Counted from the stretch's first letter, positions 1 to 7,312 are shown. The stretch is DNA of 20,171 bases from Desulfuromonadaceae bacterium GWC2_58_13 (GCA_001825565.1 MHXM01000084.1:205-20375); one strand, 5' to 3'. Notes: a model not told the origin generated them from the letters alone. Program-made: numbers and translations.

Positions 1-127
1 GGCTGGCTCCGAATTTGCGCCCCGCAGGACTGAGCGTATAGACTTCGCACATCCCGTTTTCCCCTTCAAGAATGATTGGCAAGGGAAGGTCGCGAGAGTT
101 AATTACCAACGGATTTCCTTTAGACAT
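1..127 (-). CDS. Hypothetical protein, N-terminal 42 residues (cut by window edge)
   Basis: An open frame starts with ATG at 127 and runs leftward off the window without a stop. An AAAGGAA ribosome binding site lies about 5 bases upstream of the ATG. The visible peptide begins MSKGNPLVINSRDLP and continues with a mixed polar sequence; no signal peptide, membrane segment or known motif is visible. It is divergent from the zinc-ribbon gene at 329 and lies on the element side of the tRNA-fragment junction at 1011-1055, so it is probably cargo of an integrated element. I do not recognise the family. The start is well supported; the function is unknown. Confidence 0.5.
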   Translation of the reverse strand, partial: MSKGNPLVINSRDLPLPIILEGENGMCEVYTLSPAGRKFGAS

Positions 128-328
128 TACAGTTCCTTTCATGTAAATGTTAACCACAAAATATCTATCACATTCGGTCCAGCCCGCCCTTGCTGCGGCT
201 AGCCTTGTGATCTCTGATGAAGGATCATAGCAAAAAAAAATTTACTAAACGAATACACCGTGTAATTTCTAAAGATGCTGTATTTACATGCCATTTTTTA
301 TTTTGTAATTTTTTAATCCGGAGGAGTC

Positions 329-847
329 ATGAAAATTTGCGGTAAATGCGGATTTGAAAATGATGCAAATGAAACCGTTGACTGCCCTAAATGCGGTGCT
401 ATTTACGCCAAGGTCGAAAAAGCGAAACTAAATGCTAGCACCGTCCGCCAGCAGGAAGAAACCATAAGCCAGAAAATCGAAAAGGAAATGGGGAGTAGTT
501 ACGTTCCCGATGAAAATCTTTATCTCTGGGAGCAGGAAGCGAGACAGGATAGAGATGCCTACCCGTTCATCGCTGGCTTAAGCACCTTTTTTGTTTTTGC
601 TGCCTTGCTGACTGGAGTTTCCTGCATTATCGGAGCCTATCATTTCTGGGACATCCTGACTCAGTTACAATTTTTCTCCGACCGTGGCAAAATTTTTCTG
701 TTTGTGGCAATTGCTCTCACCGACGCCGTTTCCGTTGGGACTCTCCTGGCGATTTCGGCCACCCTGACTTTGGGCAGGGACATTGCTAACAACACTAGGG
801 CGTCTCGGGAATACTTGCTCAAACTGGCGACGGCAAAGCTGAAATAA
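329..847 (+). CDS. Zinc-ribbon protein with two membrane segments
   Basis: This 172-residue protein has a strong GGAGGAG ribosome binding site just before the ATG. Residues 4-22 form a zinc ribbon (C4-x2-C7 and C19-x2-C22, the second within CPKCG). A charged, probably helical linker covers about residues 28-75. Two hydrophobic segments at about 80-104 and 121-147 look like membrane helices, followed by a short basic tail. The layout suggests a small inner-membrane protein with a cytoplasmic zinc ribbon. No enzymatic motif is visible, and zinc ribbons of this type occur in many unrelated proteins. Base composition is more AT-rich than the genes to the right of 1118, and the gene sits between the window edge and a tRNA-fragment attachment site, so it is probably accessory cargo. 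Function unknown. Confidence 0.8.
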   Translation: MKICGKCGFENDANETVDCPKCGAIYAKVEKAKLNASTVRQQEETISQKIEKEMGSSYVPDENLYLWEQEARQDRDAYPFIAGLSTFFVFAALLTGVSCIIGAYHFWDILTQLQFFSDRGKIFLFVAIALTDAVSVGTLLAISATLTLGRDIANNTRASREYLLKLATAKLK

Positions 848-898
848 CGGACTTTAATGCGGTCGAAAATCTGTACCCCAAGTTGTACCCTTTTTCCC

Positions 899-927
899 TT
901 GACAGCATGGAACGCTTGGGATATAAG
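899..927 (+). promoter_or_regulatory. Near-consensus sigma-70 promoter
   Basis: TTGACA at 899-904 is followed by a 17-base spacer and TATAAG at 922-927, the best housekeeping-type promoter seen in the window. Transcription would start near 934 and run rightward into the tRNA fragment and the terminator at 1064-1097. No convincing coding frame lies between, so the product would be a non-coding RNA of about 160 bases. Confidence 0.5.
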
Positions 928-1010
928 ATACTCCTCTCGCCAAGGGAGGAAGTCAGTAAAAGCTGCAAGTTTCTGATTTCAATGGGAAAAGGAAGGCCGG
1001 GCGGGTTTCG

Positions 1011-1055
1011 TTCATAACCCGAAGGTCGGAGGTTCAAATCCTTCCCCCGCAACCA
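1011..1055 (+). other. tRNA-fMet 3' fragment, putative attachment site (att)
   Basis: The sequence from the anticodon loop (CAT at 1013-1015) through the variable loop, T-arm (GGTTCAAATCC at 1031-1041) and CCCCGCA-ACCA end matches the 3' half of bacterial initiator tRNA-Met. It includes the A72 of the initiator-specific C1-A72 mismatch. The 5' half (acceptor strand and D-arm) is absent: upstream bases do not fold into a D-arm and the anticodon stem is interrupted. Tyrosine recombinases commonly integrate at tRNA 3' ends and leave such duplicates, so I read this as one end (attL or attR) of an element lying to the left. The terminator just after it is probably the original tRNA terminator. No integrase is visible in the window. 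Confidence 0.65.
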
Positions 1056-1063
1056 AAAAAATC

Positions 1064-1097
1064 AAAAGGGACCCGCTTCATGGCGGGTCCCTTTTTT
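1064..1097 (+). terminator. Bidirectional intrinsic terminator
   Basis: A 13-bp stem (1064-1076 with 1083-1095, including GGGACCCGC/GCGGGTCCC) closes a 6-base loop. It is flanked by A-runs on the left and T6 at 1092-1097. It can end rightward transcription from the tRNA-fragment side and leftward transcription of the histidine kinase operon, whose stop is at 1118. Confidence 0.85.
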
Positions 1098-1117
1098 ATT
1101 GTGCTCGCTCTTTATCC

Positions 1118-3259
1118 TCAGTCATCGGCAAAAAGTCCCGCATACAGAAAAGGCCCCGCCGCCACATTCCTGGGACGCACCGGAATCTCGAAGCTGACCT
1201 TGGTGCCCTGGCCAGGCTCGCTGTTCACCCAGATGCGCCCGCCATGGGCCTCGACAAAATGCTTGGTGATGCTCATTCCCAAGCCAGTTCCGCCAATCGA
1301 GGTGTTGGAAGAGTCGCCACGGTAAAACTTGTCAAACACCCTTCTCTTCTGCTCGGCGGTCATGCCGATCCCCTGATCCTCCACCGACACCTCGCAACTG
1401 ACCCCATTGCAGCAAATGGCAAGCCGGATCATGCCGCCCAGGGGCGAATACTTGAAAGCATTGCTGAGAATATTGTCGAGTATCTGCTCGATTTTGCGCT
1501 TGTCGGCAATAATCTCGACCGGTTCTTCAGGAAAAAACACCTCGAACATGTGCGGCCCCTGCCGAGTCCGATAGGGCTTGACGACCTGCTCAACCAGGGT
1601 GTTGAGGTTGAACGGGTCGACAAAGATTTCAAGCGGACGGCCCGACTCGATGCGGCTGATGTCAAGCAGATCGTCGACGATTTTCGACAGCAGGTCAGCC
1701 TTGTCGAAAATGTAGGTCAAGCTCTCGTGCTCAACATCGGGGGACAGCAACCCCTTTTGCGACAGCAGGAGTTCGGAAAAGCCGATGATGGCGGACAATG
1801 GGGTCTGCAACTCGTGGGCGGCGGTGGAAACGAAATCGGATTTCATTCGATCGATCTCTCGATCGCGGGTGACGTTCTGCATGATGGTGATCATTCCGGT
1901 CACCCGCCCATCGAGATCACAGAGCGCGGAGGTTCGTCCCTGAAAAATCCACTTGCCGCCATCGGGCGAGGGCAGCAGAAAATCAACCCGACTGCCATGG
2001 TTTTCGAGAGCCATGGAAGACTGAAGATCCCGGAGTAGCCGCTGATCCTCGAGAACGTCTTCCAGCGGCAATCCGAGCGATTCGAACAGACAGATCCCCA
2101 GCAGGTCTTCGGCGGCCCGGTTCATCATGATGATCCGGTGGACCGGATCGGTGACGATCAGCGGATCGGCCACCGACTGCAGGATGCCGTCCATCTTGGC
2201 CCGGGCATCCTCGGCCGCGGCCAAAGCCACCCGCACCGATTCCTCGGCTTTCTTGCGGTCGGTGATATCGATAAAGCTCTCCAGCAGGTATCTCCGGCCG
2301 TCGAGAAAAACGCTCACCACCGTTTTGAGGATGGGGATTTTCAGGCCGTCAAGACGAAGCACTTCACACTCGCCGCTCGCGCTGGTCATCCCCTTGTCCA
2401 GGATCGGACAGCCTTCATGCCAACCGGGACAGAGGAATTCGAAGCATTCGGAGCCGAGAATGCGTTCGAGCGGCGCATCGATCATCTCGACCGCCTTGCG
2501 ATTGGCATCGACGATACGCTGGGTTTCCGCGTCAATCAGCAGGATCCCGGAAAGCACCGAATCGAAAATGGTATCGAGGCGAACATTGGCCTCGGCCAGC
2601 GCCTGCTCGTTGCGCTTGCGGTCGGTAATGTCGTTGTACACCTGAACGACCTGGATGATTTCCCCGTTTCGGTTCTTGATCGGGGCGCCGATCACGTCAT
2701 AATGGTGTCCCCGCGACTGCCAGTCGCGCCGGGTCACGGTTCGGCCCTGTTGCATGACCATGTTGAACACGCAGGCTTCGTGACGGGACTCGGAGGTGCA
2801 GATTTTTTCGTAACAGAAGAGGCCGGTCAACTGGTCGCCGTCACGAAGAAAGAGTTCCTTGAGTTTGGAATTGTAGGAGACCACCTCGCCGGCGGCATTC
2901 AGCACCATGATGCCGTTGCCGGCGGCATGAAAAATCGCGGCCAGCTCATTTTTCGCCATGGACAGTTCTTCGTTGGTCAGCCGCAGGTTTTCGAGAATCT
3001 GGACGAAGGTGTCGCTGACGATGCCGATCGGGTCCAGACCGATCAGCATGTCGTCGTCCAGCTCCTCGGGCCGCAGGGGCGAGGTTCCAACCACTCCCAG
3101 CAACTGGTCGACTTTGTCGCGGATGTAGTGGATGCTCTTCTGCTGCCAGTCGCGGAGCGAACGGTTTTCTGCCCGCAGGCGATCAATTTCGGCATGCAGT
3201 AAGTCTGTTTCCGGGTCACCGGAATAGCGCAGGGCCAGATCCTTGTCAGCCATTTTCAC
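1118..3259 (-). CDS. Triple-PAS sensor histidine kinase
   Basis: This 713-residue protein has an N-terminal coiled region (about 20-105), then three PAS domains (about 108-215, 226-335 and 355-465), each of the first two ending in the typical DITDRK(K/R) linker. A HisKA domain (about 470-540) follows, with phospho-acceptor H482 in STAAHELQTP, and then a HATPase domain (about 585-695) with N600, DQGIGM at 628-633 and GGTGLGM at 656-662. There is no membrane segment, so the kinase is cytoplasmic. PAS1 and PAS2 each carry clustered cysteines (149, 154, 163 and 272, 277, 284), possibly a metal or redox site. The start is GTG at 3259, overlapping the TusA-like stop by four bases (GTGA), with GGAAAAG upstream; ATG at 3253 is an alternative. 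No response regulator is adjacent. Translational coupling to the sulfur genes suggests a sulfur- or redox-related signal, which is inference. Confidence 0.9.
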   Translation of the reverse strand: MKMADKDLALRYSGDPETDLLHAEIDRLRAENRSLRDWQQKSIHYIRDKVDQLLGVVGTSPLRPEELDDDMLIGLDPIGIVSDTFVQILENLRLTNEELSMAKNELAAIFHAAGNGIMVLNAAGEVVSYNSKLKELFLRDGDQLTGLFCYEKICTSESRHEACVFNMVMQQGRTVTRRDWQSRGHHYDVIGAPIKNRNGEIIQVVQVYNDITDRKRNEQALAEANVRLDTIFDSVLSGILLIDAETQRIVDANRKAVEMIDAPLERILGSECFEFLCPGWHEGCPILDKGMTSASGECEVLRLDGLKIPILKTVVSVFLDGRRYLLESFIDITDRKKAEESVRVALAAAEDARAKMDGILQSVADPLIVTDPVHRIIMMNRAAEDLLGICLFESLGLPLEDVLEDQRLLRDLQSSMALENHGSRVDFLLPSPDGGKWIFQGRTSALCDLDGRVTGMITIMQNVTRDREIDRMKSDFVSTAAHELQTPLSAIIGFSELLLSQKGLLSPDVEHESLTYIFDKADLLSKIVDDLLDISRIESGRPLEIFVDPFNLNTLVEQVVKPYRTRQGPHMFEVFFPEEPVEIIADKRKIEQILDNILSNAFKYSPLGGMIRLAICCNGVSCEVSVEDQGIGMTAEQKRRVFDKFYRGDSSNTSIGGTGLGMSITKHFVEAHGGRIWVNSEPGQGTKVSFEIPVRPRNVAAGPFLYAGLFADD

Positions 3260-3510
3260 ACATCTTTTCCGACCATAATGCAGTAATAACCGTCCTGTTT
3301 CACCACGCTGACCGCATAGCCCATGTTCTTCACCATCTGAGGAATGGTCGCGGTCGCATCGCGAGCGTCTGTCTTGACCGTGAGGTGTAGTTCCCCGGCC
3401 TTGAGTGCTTTACTATGGCGATTGATCTCCTTCAGGGTCGTCAGCAGGGTCGAGGGACAGACCTGCCCGCGGATATCGAATTCCAGTTGTTCAACCTGCT
3501 TGTCCTCCAT
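3256..3510 (-). CDS. TusA/SirA-family sulfur carrier protein
   Basis: This 84-residue protein has the TusA fold pattern: D-x-RG-x-x-CP near the N-terminus (D12, R14-G15, C18-P19) and a GYAVSVVKQDG-type C-terminal strand. Family members carry a persulfide on the conserved cysteine and pass sulfur to partners. The usual CPxP motif reads CPST here, so the second proline is replaced; the catalytic cysteine is kept. An AGAGGAG ribosome binding site precedes the ATG. The gene follows the YeeE/YedE transporter by 13 bases and overlaps the kinase start by four, so all three form one operon. Pairing with a YeeE/YedE transporter matches the known thiosulfate-uptake arrangement (TsuA/TsuB), making it the likely acceptor of imported sulfur. 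Confidence 0.87.
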   Translation of the reverse strand: MEDKQVEQLEFDIRGQVCPSTLLTTLKEINRHSKALKAGELHLTVKTDARDATATIPQMVKNMGYAVSVVKQDGYYCIMVGKDV

Positions 3511-3523
3511 CGAACTCCTCTAC

Positions 3524-4678
3524 CTAAATCACATATCGGACCAGGATTCGGCTGCCGATCCAAGCCCCGGGGAAAAGTCCCGCGATAAACAGCAGACTCT
3601 GACCGGCGAAAATCGGCGCTCCGCCCATAAGGTGCCAGACATTGCAAGCCGGCGCCATCCTGGCTGAAAGTCCCATCATGATACCACCGAACATGGCCCA
3701 AACACACTGTTTTAATGGAACTTTTGTATAGAACTTCCACTCGCCGAGGCGCACCGCCGAAAAAGCCGAGCCGAGCATGATCCCTAAAATAACCGGCAAC
3801 TGCACCAGGACGATGCCATCCAGCCGTTGACCCGCTCCCCCATGCAGGGAAAAACCGAAAAATGGATGGGTGAATTGAAGCGGCTCGGCCATGAAATAAG
3901 TCAGACTGGCAACATGCCGGGGGAACAGCAAGCTTTCGAAAAATCCCCCCATCTTGGCATAGGCGGTGGTAATCCCGAACGGCATGCCGACCAGCAGAAC
4001 CGAGCCAAGTCCCAGCAGCGCCAGCCACAACGCTGCTTTCCAGGGTTGCAGGTAACCTTCGGCGAAAGCCGGTTGGCTGAGCAACCCCAACCGAAACCAG
4101 CGCCGGAAAACGCAAACCGCGACGACGATAGTTATCGCCACCGGCAAAGCGGGAGGGATTCCCAGCATTTGCGGCAGGGTAACCTGGGTGGTAAGCGTTG
4201 TCGATCGGGACAACCGCGCCCACCAGGGATGAAACTCGGCATAGAGAGCACTGCCGGCGAGCAGTCCGAGAAACGCCAGCAGACTTGGCAAACTTCCCGC
4301 GCCCATTTTGTACAGGGTTCCGACCACACAGCCGCCGGCCAACACCATGCCGATCCCAAACAGAGCCCCGCCCAGGGGATTAACCAACGAGGGTGCCCCA
4401 AACAACGGAAACGGCACCCGCAACAGTCCTGCCAGTCGGGCCAGCTCGAACAGCGTCATGCTGGCCACGATCAGCAACAGCAGCACCCGCAGCATGGCAA
4501 CGCTGCGAAACAGAAACAGGTCGCGAAACATGCCGGCCAAGCAGAAATCGGAGCGATGCATGACAAAACCGGCAATGCCACCGAAAAGAAACATAACAAG
4601 GACAATAGTCAGCGGCATAAAACCTTGAAACATCCTTAGCGGGTTGAATATATGGAAATGATTGAAAATGCACTCCAT
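3524..4678 (-). CDS. YeeE/YedE-family sulfur (thiosulfate) transporter
   Basis: This 384-residue, highly hydrophobic protein has about ten predicted membrane segments and the family's repeated signature: HRSDFCLAG (C46), GGCVVGTLYK-GAGS (C117) and APACNVWHLMGG (C345). Characterised YeeE proteins (TsuA) import thiosulfate using conserved cysteines lining the pore. The three cysteine loops here correspond to those sites by motif, not by alignment. It is the first gene of an operon with a TusA-like carrier and a histidine kinase. The start is uncertain. ATG 4678 gives the full frame but lacks a clear ribosome binding site, whereas ATG 4633 and ATG 4618 lie next to AAGG-type sequences and begin nearer the first hydrophobic helix. 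Substrate specificity cannot be read from sequence. Confidence 0.88.
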   Translation of the reverse strand: MECIFNHFHIFNPLRMFQGFMPLTIVLVMFLFGGIAGFVMHRSDFCLAGMFRDLFLFRSVAMLRVLLLLIVASMTLFELARLAGLLRVPFPLFGAPSLVNPLGGALFGIGMVLAGGCVVGTLYKMGAGSLPSLLAFLGLLAGSALYAEFHPWWARLSRSTTLTTQVTLPQMLGIPPALPVAITIVVAVCVFRRWFRLGLLSQPAFAEGYLQPWKAALWLALLGLGSVLLVGMPFGITTAYAKMGGFFESLLFPRHVASLTYFMAEPLQFTHPFFGFSLHGGAGQRLDGIVLVQLPVILGIMLGSAFSAVRLGEWKFYTKVPLKQCVWAMFGGIMMGLSARMAPACNVWHLMGGAPIFAGQSLLFIAGLFPGAWIGSRILVRYVI

Positions 4679-4866
4679 ATGCCCAAAAAGTAAAGAGTAA
4701 AAAATATCCCTTTTGGCGTGCCATTATTCTTGCCACCCCCGGCTTTCAACGGATTTGCCACGTTGAGCTCCGCAATGGATCGCGACGCACCGCTATCTTT
4801 CCCCCGTCATTTCACGGGGTCCTTCGGGCATTAGCCCTGTCAGGAGAGGTACATCGGCCCTACCAA
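4679..4866 (-). other. Non-coding leader of the YeeE/YedE operon with hairpins
   Basis: About 190 bases upstream of the transporter contain no gene. Read on the minus strand it shows several small hairpins: GGGC-TAAT-GCCC, CCCCGT-GAAATG-ACGGGG and CAACG-9-CGTTG. They could form a structured 5' untranslated region. I cannot match it to a riboswitch class; I compared it by eye with c-di-GMP, SAM, SAH and cobalamin motifs. No convincing promoter was found. Confidence 0.3.
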
Positions 4867-4868
4867 CG

Positions 4869-4896
4869 AAAAAACCCCGGTACCCGCAACCGGGGG
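4869..4896 (-). terminator. Intrinsic terminator after cheV
   Basis: On the minus strand a 7-bp stem CCCCGGT/ACCGGGG (4895-4889 with 4881-4875) with a 7-base loop is followed by T6. It lies about 30 bases beyond the cheV stop at 4929 and separates it from the sulfur-transport operon. Confidence 0.8.
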
Positions 4897-4928
4897 ACCA
4901 GGGCGAATCGTTTCAATGGGGGAGCCGC

Positions 4929-5900
4929 TTATTTCAGCACAAAACGATCGATCATTCTGACGAGTTCGGTTATCTGAGGCTTACTCATGTAACCATCGGC
5001 GCCAACCTGATCGCAATGATGGGCCATCTGCTCGGTGATCAGCGAGGAAAACATGATGACGGGAATACCCTTCAGCGCCGGATCTTCCTTGAGTCGTCGG
5101 CAGAGGGTCAAGCCATCCATTTTGGGCATCTCGATATCGGAAATAAGCAGGTCGAAACCAATCTCCCGAGGCCTGCCTTCGACTCGGGCCTGCTGCTTGA
5201 GACCCTGGATCGCTTCATAGCAGGCTTCACCATCGACAAAAGAAGAGATTCCCGTGTAACCGGCCGAAGACAATATTCGTATAATGGTATCGCGGATGAT
5301 CGCCGAGTCTTCCGCCAGCAACAGGCGATGCTGTCCGCGCCGATCCTTGAGGCTCGGCTCTTCCGTTGCCGTGTTCGTTTGCGTGGGACGATAAGACAGT
5401 GCGGCATCGGGGTCCAGTTCGGCCACGATATGTTCGAGATCAACAATGAGAATCTCGCGGCCATCGATATTAAAACTTCCGGTAAACCTCGGTTTATAAG
5501 CACCGATCACGCTTGAAATCGGCTGCAGATCTTTCCAGGACATACGGTGAATCTGATTGACGCCATCCACCAGAAATCCGTTGACGCAACGGTTGAATTC
5601 ACAGACCATGACGACCTGGCGATCCGCCCGCCGTTCGGCGGACACCGGCTCGGGGGCCCGGTTGAGGTGCACGTTGAGATCGATCAGGGGAATGGTCGTG
5701 CCGCGCACGAGGAAGGTGCCTACCATCGAAGGCGGACTTTCGGGCAGAACCGTGGTTTTGCTTTCATCGTAGGGGATGATTTCCCGCAGTTTGTGGACAT
5801 TGATGCCGAAGGATTGGGAACCCAGATAGAATTCGATTAATTCGATCTCGTTGGTTCCGCTCTCCAGTAGAATTCCCTGCTTTTCGACTGCTGCACTCAT
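4929..5900 (-). CDS. cheV: Chemotaxis adaptor-receiver protein CheV
   Basis: This 323-residue protein has an N-terminal CheW domain (about 15-165) fused to a C-terminal receiver domain (about 190-320). The receiver shows the acidic pair E197/D198, phospho-acceptor D255 in SDIEMPKMDG, S285/S286 and K307. CheV couples chemoreceptors to the CheA kinase and can be phosphorylated, contributing to adaptation. ATG at 5900 is preceded by GGGAGGA about ten bases upstream. It lies downstream of nifV on the same strand but beyond a strong terminator, and close to three chemoreceptor genes, so it may serve those receptors. No promoter was recognised in the 60-base gap. No cheA, cheY, cheB or cheR is present in the window. 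Confidence 0.93.
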   Translation of the reverse strand: MSAAVEKQGILLESGTNEIELIEFYLGSQSFGINVHKLREIIPYDESKTTVLPESPPSMVGTFLVRGTTIPLIDLNVHLNRAPEPVSAERRADRQVVMVCEFNRCVNGFLVDGVNQIHRMSWKDLQPISSVIGAYKPRFTGSFNIDGREILIVDLEHIVAELDPDAALSYRPTQTNTATEEPSLKDRRGQHRLLLAEDSAIIRDTIIRILSSAGYTGISSFVDGEACYEAIQGLKQQARVEGRPREIGFDLLISDIEMPKMDGLTLCRRLKEDPALKGIPVIMFSSLITEQMAHHCDQVGADGYMSKPQITELVRMIDRFVLK

Positions 5901-5966
5901 CCTCTCGATATCCTCCCAAGGCGACGTCTCTCATAACCTTCATTCGGGCCGTTGGCAAAAACGCCA

Positions 5967-6003
5967 AAAGAAACCCCTGATCCTCGCTGGCAGGGGTTTC
6001 TTT
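5967..6003 (-). terminator. Intrinsic terminator after nifV
   Basis: A 10-bp perfect stem (GAAACCCCTG at 5970-5979 with CAGGGGTTTC at 5991-6000) closes an 11-base loop, extended by A/T pairs and followed on the minus strand by TTTT. It lies about 60 bases after the nifV stop at 6065 and separates it from cheV. Confidence 0.85.
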
Positions 6004-6064
6004 GCATTTATTGCGCCCAATCCGCGCCTTATACGCCGCAGGGAGAAGGAAAAAGGTCAGGCGG

Positions 6065-7204
6065 TCAAGCCACCCGACGTAGCGAACGACACAGGCTCAG
6101 CAGTTCCGTATCGGTAAGCGCCCGCTTGTTGCGCTGGGAAATGCTTCGTACCCGATCGAGCAGGTCGTCGGCCTCAAGCCGGTTAACCTCGATGCCAAGC
6201 TGTTTCAGGCGATACATCAGGGCGTGGCTGCCGGAGTGTTTGCCCAGCACCATGTGCCGGGAAAGACCGACTTCCCCCGGATCAAAGCCTTCGTAATTGC
6301 CCGGATTTTTAATCACTCCGTCGGCATGCAGTCCCGATTCGTGGGAAAAAACCTTTTCTCCGACAACAGCCTTCCAGTCCGGCACCGGCCGACAACTGGC
6401 CTGTCCGACATAGCGTGAAATTTCGACAAACCGTCGGGTATCGATCCCTGGATCGACACCGCAGGCATGCTTGAGCGCCATAACGACCTCTTCGATGGCG
6501 GCGTTGCCGGCCCGTTCCCCCAATCCGTTGACCGTGGTATTGACGAAGTCGGCGCCCGCCCTGAGTCCGGCGATGGCATTGGCGGTGGCCATTCCCAGGT
6601 CGTTGTGGGTGTGCACCTCCATCGGCAGATCGACCCGGTCAATCAGGTATTTGACGTTGTCGTACATGGCGAAGGGGTCAAGCATGCCAAGCGTGTCGCA
6701 ATAACGAAACCGATCGGCGCCAAGGGATTTGGCAATCCGCATCAGTTCCACCAGAAAATCGAGATCGGCGCGGCTTGAATCCTCGCCGCCAACGGAAACG
6801 TACAAGTCATGTTCCTTGGCAAAACCGAGGGCCGTCTTGAGTTGCTCCTTGACCCAATTCCGATCCTTGCACAGTTTGTGGCGGATGTGGATATCGGAGA
6901 CCGAAAGGGAGATATCGACAGCCCCAACCCCGGCGTCGATCGACGCCTGGATGTCGGACTTCACCGCCCGGTTCCAGGTAATCAGCCGGGCCTTGAGATC
7001 CATGTCGACCAGGGCGCGGACGCTTCGCTGTTCGTCTTTGCCCATGGCCGGGATGCCGCACTCCAATTCGCCCACACCCATTTCGTCGAGGAGGCGGGCG
7101 ATGCGCTTTTTTTCGTCCGGGGAAAAAACCACGCCGGCGGTCTGTTCGCCGTCGCGCAGGGTGGTATCGTCAATAATAATCTGCCGGTTCCGCATGCTTT
7201 CCAT
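6065..7204 (-). CDS. nifV: Homocitrate synthase NifV
   Basis: This 379-residue enzyme condenses acetyl-CoA with 2-oxoglutarate to homocitrate, the organic ligand of the nitrogenase FeMo-cofactor. It has the HMGL-like TIM barrel: DDTTLRDGEQ at 12-21, the metal-binding HTHND at 198-202, and NGLGERAGNA at 226-235. A C-terminal communication region contains the HESGLHADG and LGKHSG motifs typical of NifV and isopropylmalate synthases. NifV is preferred over LeuA because of the short length, the overall sequence style and the nif context. GGAGG lies six bases before ATG 7204. The gene has its own sigma-54 promoter (7313-7328) and a leader with an antiterminator-like structure (7222-7284), both on the minus strand. 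A terminator follows at 5967-6003, so it is probably monocistronic. Confidence 0.95.
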   Translation of the reverse strand: MESMRNRQIIIDDTTLRDGEQTAGVVFSPDEKKRIARLLDEMGVGELECGIPAMGKDEQRSVRALVDMDLKARLITWNRAVKSDIQASIDAGVGAVDISLSVSDIHIRHKLCKDRNWVKEQLKTALGFAKEHDLYVSVGGEDSSRADLDFLVELMRIAKSLGADRFRYCDTLGMLDPFAMYDNVKYLIDRVDLPMEVHTHNDLGMATANAIAGLRAGADFVNTTVNGLGERAGNAAIEEVVMALKHACGVDPGIDTRRFVEISRYVGQASCRPVPDWKAVVGEKVFSHESGLHADGVIKNPGNYEGFDPGEVGLSRHMVLGKHSGSHALMYRLKQLGIEVNRLEADDLLDRVRSISQRNKRALTDTELLSLCRSLRRVA

Positions 7205-7221
7205 TTGAGCCTCCGCGCAAC

Positions 7222-7252
7222 AAAAAACCCCCGGACCAGAAAGATCCGAGGG
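7222..7252 (-). terminator. Intrinsic terminator in the nifV leader (attenuator candidate)
   Basis: On the minus strand an 8-bp stem (7252-7245 with 7235-7228, one G-U pair) has a 9-base loop and is followed directly by T6 (7227-7222). It lies between the sigma-54 promoter and the nifV ribosome binding site, so nifV expression must pass it. Its 5' arm overlaps the second hexaloop hairpin by two bases. It may also stop read-through from the upstream chemoreceptor gene. Confidence 0.75.
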
Positions 7253-7284
7253 CTGCCTTGCCTGTCTGCCGGCGGCGTTGCCGG
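7251..7284 (-). promoter_or_regulatory. Tandem hexaloop hairpins, putative ANTAR antiterminator target
   Basis: On the minus strand, P1 (7284-7269) is CCGGC-AACGCC-GCCGG: five pairs and a six-base loop. After six bases, P2 (7262-7251) is GGC-AAGGCA-GCC: three pairs and a six-base loop. Both loops have A at position 1 and G at position 4, the known recognition pattern of ANTAR RNA-binding regulators. P2 overlaps the terminator's 5' arm, so the two should be mutually exclusive. In Geobacter, the ANTAR response regulator GnfR controls nif genes by antitermination. The P2 stem is short, which limits certainty. Confidence 0.6.
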
Positions 7285-7312
7285 GATGAATTATGTCGAT
7301 GAAAGCTTATAT

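Larger units (their letters stand above)
934..1097 (+). ncRNA. Candidate small RNA carrying a tRNA 3' half
   Basis: The interval is bounded by the TTGACA-N17-TATAAG promoter (899-927) and a strong intrinsic terminator (1064-1097). It has no open frame with a usable ribosome binding site; the only short frame, from ATG 982, is 11 codons. The 3' part contains the anticodon arm, T-arm and CCA end of an initiator tRNA. The 5' half does not match a tRNA, so a functional tRNA is not expected. It may be a by-product of element integration rather than a selected RNA. Expression is untested. Confidence 0.25.

Noticed and set aside
819..1052. 77-residue minus-strand frame beginning MRGKDLNLRPSGYE
   Set aside because: The DLNLRPSGYE motif is the antisense translation of the tRNA anticodon and T-arm; this is a well-known false protein at tRNA fragments.
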